Origin: Cinclus cinclus
Lineage: Eukaryota; Chordata; Aves; Passeriformes; Cinclidae
Direction: 5' to 3'
Assembly: GCF_963662255.1 (NCBI RefSeq)
Contig: NC_085052.1
Location: 12,359,807-12,423,806 of the forward strand
DNA: 64,000 nt
The notes under the pieces are model-generated. The model had not been told where the DNA came from. It did no database searches and saw only the letters and a program-made list of their open reading frames with translations. Shown here in pieces: positions 15,756 to 27,724 of the stretch. How positions within the stretch are numbered: position 1 is the stretch's first letter; each line of letters begins with the position of its first letter. The translations under genes and the position numbers were made by a program.

Positions 15756-15950
15756 GTGAGTGTTCAATTCCTGCTGCCTCTCCCAGCTAACGAGCGGCAA
15801 TGACAAAACCTTGGGGTTGGGTTAATGGCACTGCTGCCCACGAGACCAACCTCCCCTCCAGACCAGCCTCCCTCCCCTGAGCCCCGTCCCACAGCATCTG
15901 GTTCTGAAAGACTTTTCACACCATGTATTTACCTTCTCGCCTGTAACTAG

Positions 15951-16011
15951 GCATCTGGACAGTAGCAGCAATGAACGCCCCGACATCAGCTCCATCCAGA
16001 GACGCATTAAG
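15951..16011 (+). CDS. NT5C2: NT5C2 coding exon, residues 404-424
   Basis: 61-base exon completing K404 and encoding HLDSSSNERPDISSIQRRIK, ending on a whole codon before GTACCAA. The acceptor is TGTAACTAG. The protein is identical to mammalian cN-II in this segment as I know it. Confidence 0.96.
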
Positions 16012-16524
16012 GTACCAATCATCAAAATCCCTTTTCATCCTTCTGGATCCCAAAGGGCTTAACAACCCAACCCCACTGCTCAGTCCTGAAATGTTTTGCT
16101 CTGCCTTTGGGTGGGCATAGCAGGCTTGGCAAAGCCACTTTTTCTCAGATCTCTGGTGTCACTGGCTCTCCTGAAAGGCAGCCTGGTCTGGAATAGGGTT
16201 CCTTTCCTTTTTCCTGCAAGCAGCACTGGCTGAGGATGCTAACTGCTGCAGCACAATGCAGTGGCACACAGACTCAGAGGGGCTGTAGCCTCTGGCCCAG
16301 CCAGCCCTGGGGTGCCAGCTTAGGGCAGTGCTGGCCCTGAGCCTGCTGCCACCTTCCTTTCTGTTACCCGGGGCACAGCACCACAGGATACAAACACAGA
16401 AAGCCTTGCTGGAGATCCTTGTAGGTCTCACATAGCCCCTAGCCCTCGGGGCACTCTGCCTCAGTGTTGTGGCTCTGAGGTGCTGCCTGCCTGGCCCAGG
16501 ATCTAACCTGTCCTGTCCTCATAG

Positions 16525-16809
<285 letters not shown>

Positions 16810-16923
16810 TGACAGACTGTAGACCAAATGGTTGCATTCTGGGGTTTGTTGTCCATGTGTCTCAGGGAGGCAGCCTGGGACTGGGACACCCCTTGTCACC
16901 TCCTCTCTCTGTTCCATGTGCAG

Positions 16924-17175
16924 ATGCCACACGAGTCCACAGTAGAGCACACGCACGTCGACATCAATGAGAAGGAGTCGCCGATGGCCACACGCAATCG
17001 CACCTCGGTGGATTTCAAAGATTCTGACTACAAGCGGCACCAGCTGACCCGTTCCATCAGTGAGATCAAACCACCCAACCTCTTCCCCCAGGCACCTCAG
17101 GAAATCACACATTGCCACGATGAAGATGATGATGAGGAAGAGGAAGAGGAGGAAGAAGAGGAGGAAGAGGAATAA
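16924..17175 (+). CDS. NT5C2: NT5C2 terminal coding exon with acidic tail, residues 484-566
   Basis: Last coding exon, from [20 protein letters not shown] to the TAA at 17173-17175. It includes the subunit-contact region and the disordered regulatory tail. The tail ends DEDDD followed by 13 glutamates; human has eight, which accounts for the five extra residues. The glutamate codons mix GAG and GAA irregularly. E for human M in INEKES and M for L in ESPMATR are further small changes. Confidence 0.97.
   Translation: MPHESTVEHTHVDINEKESPMATRNRTSVDFKDSDYKRHQLTRSISEIKPPNLFPQAPQEITHCHDEDDDEEEEEEEEEEEEE
17127..17172 (+). repeat. NT5C2: acidic codon repeat (Asp/Glu run) in NT5C2
   Basis: Run of GAT, GAA and GAG codons encoding the C-terminal acidic tail. 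It is a coding low-complexity tract, variable in length between species. Confidence 0.85.
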
Positions 17176-18548
17176 GAAGGAAAAAAACCCAAGTATTTCT
17201 GAAGATAAACCATGACTCTAGCAGTGATCAGGAATGGATTCTGTTGTTGGGGCCCTTGGGGTGATGGGTTGGGGGGTGTGATTCTTGCAAAGGCACGTTT
17301 TGAAAGTATTTGGAAACTTCTAACAAATTAACACTAATTAGGAGGAGACCCTTGTTTTCAGTTTTGCAGACGGTTCAAAAAGCTGATGGATTCTAACTGG
17401 GTGGTGCATTCAGATTGGACTGCCCGCCTGTGCTGTCATGCTACTCCCATTACATTTCGGGATGCTGCATGTTTCTGCCTGTCCCATGGTGTGTTTCATT
17501 TGGTTTTCATTTGAACAGTGTCCTGTGAACGGTTTTTGACATTTGTTACATTCTCTGTGGAAACAGAAGGGATGTGCTGGGCCCTGCAGGAGACAAAATT
17601 ATCCAAATCCTGCTGCCTGTTTGGTTGCTGCCCTTAACTCTCTGCTCCTGGGTTACATAATCCCCTTTCCCCATGTTAGCCAGGGTGTTGCTGTGCCTTC
17701 CAGCACTCAGTTTACCTTCTGTTGGTGTGAGTTTCTCTGTGTAAGTGGTTTGACTCCTCCAACCATCATGGATGGCAGTGAGATTCCAGCTCTTGCACAT
17801 CTGCTGCCATACACGTTTCACCTCGTAGCCGCTTGTTATCCTCTCCCAGTGTCTCCAAGCTCTCTCACCCTTGGCATGTGATGCATAATTTCCAGGGCAT
17901 TTCTCAAACAGGTGAGCTGCACACTCTGTTCTCAACTCCTCCAGTTTCAGCAGTAAATATTGACCCAGGAGCCTGAAGCTGCTGCTTTAGTATTACATTA
18001 GTCACCCTGTGTTCCTCCTGACCTTTCTGTCCTCTCACCTTTAAGTGAAGCATCCCAAAACCAACCCCAGCCACCATCCGGAGTGAAAGGGCCTGTTGTG
18101 CCAGAGGCTGCAGGCCACAATGGGCCTGCCCTAAACTAGGAAACAGGATATGCCCCAGGGCCAGCCCCAGGGTGGGGCCATCCAGCAGCTGCCCTGGTCT
18201 TTGGTCTGGTGCGGAGCAAGCGGAGCCTCAGTGCCGGCCACAGTGGGCGAGGCTGCGTCCCTGGCCAAGGAGGGTGACGGCTGCTGTGTGGGGACTGGGG
18301 GTGTCCCAGGGATGGGCAGGTAGTCCTTGTGCCTGAAAGACAGCCCAGGGAAGGCATGGAGCTGGCACACAGCTGGGCAGCAGTGCCCTGTGGTTTTCCT
18401 CCGAGTCATGGGTGCAGCCTCCCTTACTCCAGCCTCTGCCGTTCGCTGCAAAGGGATTACAACGAGGGCCCTCTTGTAATGAATTTGACTGTTGTTTCAG
18501 TACCATAAACTCATTTATTTTTTTTCATTTTAAAATACCTTAATAGAG

Positions 18549-18554
18549 AATAAA
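18549..18554 (+). terminator. NT5C2: upstream NT5C2 poly(A) signal
   Basis: AATAAA in an A-rich context 72 bases before a second AATAAA. The downstream sequence is not strongly GU-rich, so this is probably the weaker of the two. Confidence 0.5.
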
Positions 18555-18620
18555 AGAAGAAAAACCACACCACCAACATCTGAGCAGGACACTGCTGCTC
18601 TAGTGGCAGTTGTTCAAGTC

Positions 18621-18626
18621 AATAAA
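18621..18626 (+). terminator. NT5C2: main NT5C2 poly(A) signal
   Basis: AATAAA followed 20-50 bases later by a GU-rich element (GGTGCTTTG, AATGTGTTG). It is the best-formed 3' end signal on the + strand after the stop codon. Confidence 0.7.
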
Positions 18627-18645
18627 TGATGATGTTTCTAAGAAA

Positions 18646-21489
18646 TGCCTGGTGCTTTGCAATGTGTTGCTGAGACAATGAGGGCTGTGCTGGAGTCTGT
18701 GGGAAGAGATGGGACTGGTCTGTGGGGTCCCAGTAGGACGGGTGACTGGGGAACAGTGAGAGCATCTTTGGGAACTCGTCATGTGAAGCACTGGGGAGCA
18801 GTGTCAGTGGATTTTGCTGTAAGGGCACACCTGGTCCTCACATTGTTCCAGGAAGCAATGGTGGGCCATGAGGCTTCTGTCATCACCATCTATCAGCCAG
18901 GAAAGCATGGGGAGGGCAGAGAAACATTTTATCTTGGACACAGAGAGTGAGGAAGGGCTTTTTCATGGTGGGAAGGGGAACATCCCTAGACTGCCACCAC
19001 CTCCAGCACTGTGTGTTGCCAGGGCTGTTTCCCACAGACATTACCAAGGACCACTTCCTGCCCCTCTGCCCCTGCAAGACACATGGCCAGGGTGGCAGCA
19101 GGGCACAGCACAGCCTGTGCTCACCAGGAGCTGCAAACCTGCTTAGACAAGAACACCCAGGGAAGGGCAGTGCTGCCACACAAGGCTGTGCCTAGCTAAG
19201 ACAGGCAGCCCTGGGCACTGCTGAGCTCAACCCTCCCCTACAAACTCCTCATGTCAACCAAACCAGACCTGAGGAGGTCCCGCCCTCAGCACCACCACAG
19301 AATGATATTCAGTACCAGGGCCCAAAGTGCCAGACAGAAAAGCAACGCTAAATGACAACAGCTGGTGACCAACACTCAATACTTAAGGGATTGCTGAAAA
19401 CTCCAGAGCACTGAGTCCCTGACACCTCAGTTTTGGGGTCTGCAGAGTAGCTAGCATGTACCCACAGTGAGGCTGGCTGCAGGAAGGGTTCCAGGGAGCT
19501 GTTCCTGAGCCCTTTTACCAAAGGCCATGCTGGACTCAGCTATGTTTAAACTTCATTTCTCCAAGTATAGCTACTTGAATTTTTTAAGCTTTAGCTCAGC
19601 AGCTGGGGGAGGCATGTGGCTGTGGAAAGGGAGGTCTGGGGAGCTCCATGCATTCCTCCTTCCCAATCAGTCACCACAAATAGCTCACTCCCAGCCCAGG
19701 GCTATTTCTGACTGAGATAGGGAGAAGAGTCCTCAAGGCTGGAGCAATGGAAAGTATTTGACCCTCACTTCATGGTGGGAAAATGTTGGGCAAATCCTGA
19801 CAGACACACAGGCACTGCCTGGCCTTGTACTATCCTATCCATCCTGTACTGGCTCCACCACGAAATTGTAGTCACAAAGAGCCAGGGTGAAGCTCCTTGT
19901 CCTGGCTGGCACTGGGGACAGTCACAGCCCGTTTCCAGCCCACACCTTCCTCAGGCAGCTGCCCATGGCTGATCTGCATCAGGTGCTGCTTCCCAGAAGC
20001 TGGTGGCCTGGCAGTGCCTGTGTCTCCAGTCACTCTGCAGAGCCTCAGGGAAAGCTCCTGCTGCTCTCTCTGCAACCTGTCTCCCAGCCCAGGGACAGAC
20101 ATGCTTTACTTTTGCCTACCAGCAGTATTCTCTCCTGCAGCAAAAGCCTTGTGGGAGCAAAGTGAGCATGGGGGGAACAGGCCTCACCCCCTACCCCCAG
20201 CTCTCACTGACCTGATTTTGGGTTTCTCCCACTTTCCCCATCACCTTCCTTCCCTGCTCCATGGAGCCTGAGGGGGCTCACAGGGGCTGCACAAACCAAA
20301 CCCTACCAGCATCAGGAACCCAAGGCTCTTAGCTACACCCTGCAGACACCAGGGCTGGGCACCGCCACTTCTGACCAGGTCACAGCCATCAGAGCTGCTC
20401 CCAGCTCCTCTTCCTTTATGCCACCTCTTCACCCAGCACAGCAAGACCCAGCTCAGTGTCAGGATATGCCTGACTGTGATGGAGGGTCCAAAGCTCTGTG
20501 CCACTCCCTGAGCATCAGCCATTCCAACCTCTGGCTCAAAGCCCCAACACAGCAAACATGGATAAAGAAATACTCAAACTGCAGAGCCACTGGTCCACCC
20601 TGGCCCTGCGCAAGGGCTCTTTCCCCCCAGGACAGCAGCCCTGTGGACCACTAGGCTGTGGAGCCTGGCCATGGCAGGAGGTACTCCTGGAGCCTCGAGG
20701 ACACTGAACTCTGGGTACAGCTTTGGGCACTGGAGCAGCAGCCTGGACCTAGCAGCCAAAACCCATCCCACCTTCCCAGAGGGATCTGCTCTCTTACACC
20801 CTCCCTTCCAGACGTCCTGGGCTCTCTCTACCCTGCTCCTCTTTCCTACTGCTCATTACCACCAAAGCCAGCCCCAAAAGTTGGCCTCCACATTAATTCT
20901 ACTCATGTCATGCTTGTAGCATCCCACCATCATGCTGCCAGGGACAGGTACACACAGGGAAGCAGGAGTCCTCAAGGACCTGCCACTCTGTCCATTATGG
21001 GGAGCCATCCTGCAGCACAGAAGCAGGGATGCCCAGAAAAAATCCCCACAAGGTTTGAGCAGCTGCTGCCCATCTTGCCAGCCCAGGGTTTGGCAGCTCA
21101 AGAGCTGAGCATGATGAAAGCTGGGTGCAGGGAGAGCAGCTATGAGGAGGCAAGGGCCTGAAGGATGGCAGAAGCACAGTATGGACACACAGAAAAGGAG
21201 CTGGTCCTCCACCAGAGCGAGCTGGAGGGGATGGTGTGCAAGGGACTAAGCACAGGCTCGCTCTCCTGCTCAGAAATGTCTTTGTTGCTGCAGGCTCCAA
21301 CTGCTGAAACCCCAACATGAGGGGGAGAAGGCAGCAGCAGCCAAGTGCAGGGAGATGGACTGACTCACTCCACCAAACTTCACCCATCCCCAGCCACATC
21401 CCACACTGGAGACCCCGTCACACCCTGCCTGGCAGGAGCACACGCTACCGACAGACGCCATCTACACTTAGAGACAAACATGACCTATG
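18646..21489. other. intergenic spacer between convergent genes
   Basis: About 2.8 kb between the inferred 3' ends of NT5C2 and CNNM2. It is moderately GC-rich and CpG-poor. The frames that stay open for more than 100 codons on either strand lack recognisable domains, and their composition explains them. No promoter, RNA gene or repeat is recognised. Confidence 0.7.
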
Positions 21490-21514
21490 GAGAATAAGTT
21501 GTAAATAAGGGGTT

Positions 21515-21520
21515 TTTATT
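21515..21520 (-). terminator. CNNM2: candidate distal CNNM2 poly(A) signal
   Basis: AATAAA on the - strand (TTTATT on +). It lies about 350 bases beyond an AU-rich tract typical of a terminal 3' UTR. It is the farthest clear signal before the intergenic spacer. Confidence 0.5.
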
Positions 21521-21869
21521 ACTGAAAGAAAAAGACCCTCACCCTTGAGGGAACTTCAAAAAGTCAGCTGATTGCCATTGCCACCAGCTTCCCAGCCAGC
21601 CCCTCATCAGCAAAGCCACCAGCACAGCCCTCCCCAGCTTGAGGACATACAGGCCCAGACCCACCAAAGTGAAGAGCAACACCTGCCTCTAAAGGAAAAA
21701 GATCCGGCCTCTCTGTGGCTCTTGGCAGCTGAAGTGGAGATAAAAGACTGTTAAATGTGCCAGTAGCAGAGATCTGGGTACAGGATCACAGACATCAGCC
21801 CACCACCCAAATCTGTCCCTTGGAAATGAGGGGGGAGCATAGAGGAGGGAAAAATGCATAAACTGGAAT

Positions 21870-22210
21870 GTTCAACAGAAAAAAAAAATCATCATTTATC
21901 TAAAAAGAATAGAAATAAACAAAATGCTTTAAAACAAAATCACAAAATATACAAATAAATCTGGTACAAAATAAATAGGAAAGATTGGAAATCTACAACA
22001 AAATTGGAATAATTATAAAATTAATTTGTATGACAATCAGTATATGAAACGTATACACTTCATTCAGGATTTCAGTTGTGCTTATTCAGGTTTATGTACA
22101 CACACGGAAATACTGTAGTCAGAATACTACAACTCTGGAAACCCGAAGTCATGTACAATATGATACAATTCGCAAAGACTACATATGATGGCAAATAAGA
22201 CACAGGGAAG
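21870..22210 (-). other. CNNM2: AU-rich candidate conserved 3' UTR tract
   Basis: Non-repetitive AT-rich sequence that keeps several CpGs (near 22,050, 22,104, 22,143 and 22,171) in an otherwise CpG-poor setting. On the - strand it is U-rich with UUUAUU and UAUUUA elements. It looks like a constrained 3' UTR end; conservation itself is not shown here. Confidence 0.4.
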
Positions 22211-22871
22211 AGCTGGCTGGAGTGGGATCAGACAGCCATGCAAATGCTCTGGAATGGGGGGACCGAGGCCAAGCCAGCAGCAACCAGGACAGGGCTCAGG
22301 GCAGCCAGGAAGGAGAAAGGTTTGGTGTGAGACCTCTGGCTGCTGAGCACCAGCTGCTCATGGCTTCCAGGAACACATATCAAGTATTTGGGGTTCCAGA
22401 TTAACTGTGTTTGGCAACCAGGCACCTGCTCAGTGATTCAGGTGTAAAGGCTGGCTCTGCTGGAAAAAAAATATTCCAAAAAGCTCTGAGGTCCCTCAGC
22501 AGGGCCTGACCCTGAACTGCTGGTAAGCCACCCTTGTGCTCAGGAGACCATGGATCAAATGGGACCACAGCACTGCTGCTGGGGTTGTGGTGGGTTTCCA
22601 CTCACCAAATTCCACGTGATCTCCAAGGAAGGCAGTGTCCCTTGAGCAGCATCTCCTCAGTATGAGAAATGAAGGCAGAATGGCTGCAGCATGGCTGCTC
22701 CTGACTGCTGCCCCTCCTTCTCACCTTCCTGAACATTCAGCTAAAGCCCAGTGAGCGGAGCAGAGGAGCAGCTGTGGCCGATGTGGACACAGCTGTCACA
22801 GAAGCCACACTGCTGAATCCAAGCCAGCACAATGCAGAAGGACAGAGCTACGTACCCTGGGTGAAAACCCA

Positions 22872-22901
22872 CCAGCCAAGCCAGCCCAGCCCAGCCCAGC
22901 C
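22872..22901. repeat. short (CAGCC)n repeat
   Basis: About four to five imperfect CAGCC units in tandem, within the inferred CNNM2 3' UTR. Confidence 0.7.
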
Positions 22902-25900
22902 TGCTGGACCTGAGATTTTAAAGCAGGAATGACACTAGAGCTGATCTAGGCCTGGACAGTCTGTCACTGCTGAGGAGCTCATCAGGAACCCCTCACCCAC
23001 TCCACAGTGATCTTTGGGACATGATTTCCATATTGGCACTTCCAACTAAAGGCATCTGACACCAACTAGTTTTTCTCTTGCATTTAAAAGGATTTGGTTC
23101 AACAAATATAAAACACCACCTCCTATAATAAAGTTCTGTGATCAGCAAACAGTTGAGAAGGGATTTGGTGTAGCTAGACTGCTACACCAAACACCAAATG
23201 CTGGGACAAGCCCTTCCTGCCCAGCAAATCCTGCTACCAACCAACTGCCACGCTGCTCTCCGGAGGAGAAGACAACAAAGAAATCAAATCTACCCCTTGA
23301 ACGCTGGAGCCACCTGCAGCCTTTTCATGTTTCAAGCTCACAACGGGTGACAAACCTCTAGCCCAGTTCCATGGCAGGCCACTTCTGCCAAGCCCAGCCA
23401 AACCTCTGCTTTTGGGGGAGGATCAAACACCAAACACTCCTTTAGCCAGAAATCTGCACTGAAGGAGCAAGAGCAGCCAGGGCACCATCCACTGCAGGAT
23501 CCTAGTGATGATCAGCCCCACTCAGAGGAAAACAGAGCCCAAAGGCAAAACCTGAGAGGAGAATGATGTTTTTCAGCTGGAGACAGATCAGCAGCTTTGA
23601 GTACCGTATTTCCAATGTGAAGAACTTCTACAGAGTCTGACCTTAGGATAACAGGAAGAAGACATCAGTTTGACTGAATTCAGTGCTACCAACGTATGAA
23701 ACAACCCCATCTGCCACCTGTACCATGCCACTGGCTGGAGGCAGCTTTCCAGCAAACCCTTCCCATCCCTAAAGCTCAGGAAGAAAAGCACAACACCAGA
23801 TGGAAAAGCTCAGCTGTATTGCCTTGGACCCACAGCAACAGCATCTCCTCATGTGGATGCAGCCCTGAGACTGACCCCAGAGGAACACAACCCAGCATGA
23901 AGCCAGGCTCACCTGGAGGTGAAGAGGAAGACACCACAGAGGGTTGTTGAGGGGGCTCTGCAGGAAGCCATGAATGTCCAGCTCCCCTGTGCTGCCCACA
24001 TATGGGAGCGAGGCCAGAATCACCACAGACATCACACCAACAAGAGACCTGCAGCTGATGGACCAAGCGTAACAGCAGTGCAGGGATGAAGGTGGCTGCC
24101 CAGCCCAGCTTGTGATGCAGAGCCTGTCCTCCCTGCTGGCTAAGACAGATGAAGGCTGCTCTATCATCCACGTCATGGGAAGATCCCTGATTGTGTTGGT
24201 TAAGCTCATCTTTTCACTGCTGGGCCAAACCAACCCTCAGTATCCAGGGAACATGTACTTATGTAGAGCCCCAGTGTAAAGCCAGGTGGTGGCACAGGCA
24301 GCACATCTGGGGCTGTACCACACCACAGACAGGGTTCTTGCCTTGGGAGAGGGCACAGTGTGGACACAGGGACCCCTCAGTGCTGGGTGGGCACCTTTGG
24401 GATGAAGCCTCAAGTCAGCATCACAAGAGGTACACTGCAGCATCCTTCCCCAGCCCCAGTTTTCTACTGGTAATCCAGACACTGGATAACTTGATAATTG
24501 GTACACAGGTACTAGATTTACAACCACAGATGTGTGTATTAGATATTGTATAAAATATGGTACATCTTTCATGTGGGAATGATTTCTATAGAGAATGTAA
24601 TTCTGCACAAGGAAGATGCAAATTCCAAGGGGTCCTGGAGAATGTGGCTGTGTTCTCCATCACGTAGGATGCTTACACAGGATGCTCATGAGGAGGAAAG
24701 GGTTGCTTTTTGCCATCAGCACCCCTACACCCCTTGGCTGAGCTCTGCAGAGATCACAGGAAGCACCACCACTGCCCAAGCAGCCCCTCACACAAAGCTA
24801 TCTCTTTGGTTTTCTTTGGGCTGATTTGAAGCAGAGCCTGACACCACCAGTGCCAAATCTCATCCTCATCCAAGCTGGGCCCTGAAGGCTGAGAAGCAGC
24901 AATGGGTGATGTGTGTAGGCCATGGGGGCAACTCGCCCTGCTAGCCCTGAGCTTTCTCCAGGTCTGAGTGCAAAGGGCCACATCCTGAAACTCCTACTCT
25001 TGCCAGCCCCACCCACACAAAAAGGCACTTAAAGAAGAAAAACAAACAAAAAAGCCCCCACTGGTGAGGAAAAGGGAAGTGAGTCCAGGAGAAGAGAGGA
25101 GGAACAGAAAAGCGAGCACAATGTGAACGAGTGGCTAACCCTTCTTCCAACAGGCCTAAGAACTGCACGCCTGCAGCAGTCAGCTCCAGCTGCCCCCGCG
25201 CAGGTCTCAGCATCATCCCATTCCTGCTCAGTCAGGAGCAGGAGCTTACAGAAGCAAAAAGAATGTGAGAGGGAACTATACATGACACAGGTTTGGAACA
25301 GAAGTGGTGAGCAAAAGGATCTGCCCTGTGGAGCTTCCTTTCCTGCTACATCTAGACGGGGGGAGCACCTTTTCCTGCCACACCAGCCTTGGGGCCCCTG
25401 CCCACCAGCCAGCCTGCCAGCACTCCTCATCCCACTGTGGGATAACCCAACCAAAGCTCCTCCAGGGCAGCAGTCTCCAGCTGCACCAGGATTTCAGGAA
25501 GTGGACAAGCTGGGAACAGAACAACAAGCACTTTGTAAACTCTGAAGGGTCTGAACTTGCAGCACAGAGTGGCTGAGGCTGGTTTGCTAAGCCCCTCACT
25601 GAGCCCCTCTCCTCTCAGAACTAACGTGCTTCATATGATCTCCACATCATCAGAGTCAGTCTCATTTGGAGAAAGATTCTCCCTGGAAAGCAAGAACATT
25701 CCTTCACTCTTTACAAAGATTTGGCAATACAGAATTTAAAAAAATAAATCATAGTTACAACAGATTCAGGTTCATTTCATTTAAAGGAAATTCAACCAAC
25801 AGGAGTGTAAAAGATATAATTCACAGTTGTGCATTTAAGATATTAGTGTTGAAAATCTCACTTCAAAGAACTCTTGTGCAAAATTGTATTGACAGTAGAA

Positions 25901-26103
25901 ACCATGGCTAGATGCCCTCCCAGCCTCCCCTGGCCAACAGGCCATCATCCACCCTGCTGCCTGCACCCAGAGGCAGACGGGTAAGGGGATCAAAGGCAGC
26001 AGCAGGAGTTGACATAGGAAGATGCAGTATCCTTTCTACAAGTCAAAGCCTGGCCAAGGTCTGAGGTCAAGTCCAAGGATTCCCAAAGCCACCAGCTGGT
26101 GCC

Positions 26104-26235
26104 CTGCGCTGTGGTGACCAGCCGTGCGTCCCCACGGCCCTGCAGCACGGCACCCGAGTGCCCCGCGAGGCAGAGGGGGCAGATCTGCTCGGGCAGGACA
26201 CCCCTGCAAGGGCACGGATCAGGTACCACGGCATC
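26104..26235. other. CpG-dense patch
   Basis: About eleven CpGs in roughly 130 bases, GC-rich, in a region that is otherwise CpG-poor. It lies inside the inferred CNNM2 3' UTR. No TATA box, Kozak-like start or exon can be supported here. Confidence 0.5.
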
Positions 26236-26699
26236 TCCACTGCAGTCAGGAGAGCCAAGCCCTGGCATCACAAACACCGTCCCAAGGCTCAGAGGGATCC
26301 TGAGCTGGGCACGGGGCTCCTCTGCTGTGATGGTTCCCACCAGGAGAGCTGGGAACCCCTTGCATTTGTTAAACAGTAAAACTGTAAATACCCTGAGAAC
26401 AGGGACACTGGATTTTTTTCCCCTCCAGGGAGAGGACCATGCTTTGTTCTTCAAGCTAATTAGTAGCAGCTCCTAACCCCTCTGGGTCAGGTACGTATTT
26501 TCCATATGAAACATATCTATAATCAACTATTTTTATAGAAATTAAGTGAAATTACTTCACTTTCCATTATTTGATCTGTACAAATGATGAAAAACAGTCA
26601 TGCAAAAAATCGCCTGCAAATTTTGGAGCAGTGCAGCATGGGCAGAAGCAGGAGGCATTTGCTTTGGGATCACATGGCTTTGGTTGGAAAAACTGGCGC

Positions 26700-26740
26700 T
26701 TTTTTTTTGTATTTTTCTTTTTTTTTTCTTTTTTTTTTTT
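26700..26740 (+). repeat. poly(T)-rich tract
   Basis: About 40 bases, nearly all T on the + strand with a few interruptions; poly(A) on the CNNM2 sense strand. It is followed by AAAAAG, so it is probably simple sequence, not a retroposon tail. Confidence 0.8.
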
Positions 26741-27718
26741 AAAAAGGGAAACAGACATTGAAACAAATCCTTAACCTGCCAGAAGAAGCAGAAGTCAGAT
26801 CCAGCAAGCAACCTCATCCTGGAGAGAGCTGCCTTGACTTGAGCCTTCCCTCCTTTGGCAGGTTTGACAAAATGGATACTGCATCTCAAGTTCACCACTG
26901 TGTCAAACAAACTTTTACATTCAGCAACCTAGATAAAAACTGCAAATGCTGTAACATCTGGACATTTTGCTCTCTGAGAAAGGTGCAATATTGGCAGCTC
27001 TCTGGGAAGGCTCAAGGCTTAGGCCAGCCCATGCTGCTGCCAAGCCTTGTGCTCTCAGCAGTGCTGGGCTGGTGCACATCAGAGCAAGGGTGGGATGGAG
27101 GCTAAGAAAACACTTTCAGATGGGATAAAGTCAAAAAGCTACATGTGAGAGCAAGACTTTGGAGGGCCTGTTTCCTCCTCACTGAACAAGTTGGATACTG
27201 TGCAATTTCTATGTCCCTTGCAGGGACTTCATCCTCATGGGTGGCTCCCAGCAGAGTGGACAGCAAAAATTAGGACTGCTTTCTGAAGCTTGGAAGAGAG
27301 AGGAGGAAGAGGAGGAAGACAGGCAAACCCAATTGGTTCTGACACCACACACTCCAATTCCCATAGGGAGATCCTGCAATGGAATATTGCACCTTTCCAG
27401 CCACCAGGCACACAGACAGACCACAGGAATTTGCAGTGAGTGCCTTTCACAGCCCAAGAGCAGGAGAGATGGGGCAGGCCTGCAGGCACAGAGAGCTCTG
27501 GCAGTTGCATTTGGGACTGGGGGCTTCTTTGGGTGTCCCCAGAGAGATTATCCATGTGTAAAGAAAGGGAAATGCTACACAGCCAGGGGCCATAGCAGGG
27601 TCTTGAAACAGAGAAACCACAAAGCCTGATTCATCAGTCCAGATACTGAGGACAATGTTCACATTTTGTCTGAGACAGCATTAGAAGGGGAGAGGACTGA
27701 GGGAGAACAACTTTCCTT

Positions 27719-27724
27719 TTTTAT
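27719..27724 (-). terminator. CNNM2: candidate proximal CNNM2 poly(A) signal
   Basis: AATAAA on the - strand about 1.5 kb after the CNNM2 stop, followed by GUUGUU and pyrimidine-rich sequence. It could produce a short 3' UTR form. Confidence 0.4.

Larger units (their letters stand above)
17176..18645 (+). other. NT5C2: NT5C2 3' UTR (inferred end)
   Basis: Sequence from the stop codon to just past the second poly(A) signal. There is no intron signal or competing gene. The length, about 1.47 kb, is plausible for this gene. The exact cleavage site is inferred: GU-rich sequence follows the signal at about 18,645-18,670. Confidence 0.7.

Noticed and set aside
20658..21161. 167-codon open frame on the + strand in the spacer
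   Set aside because: GC-rich, proline-rich composition with no domain or splice context. It is consistent with chance in stop-poor sequence.
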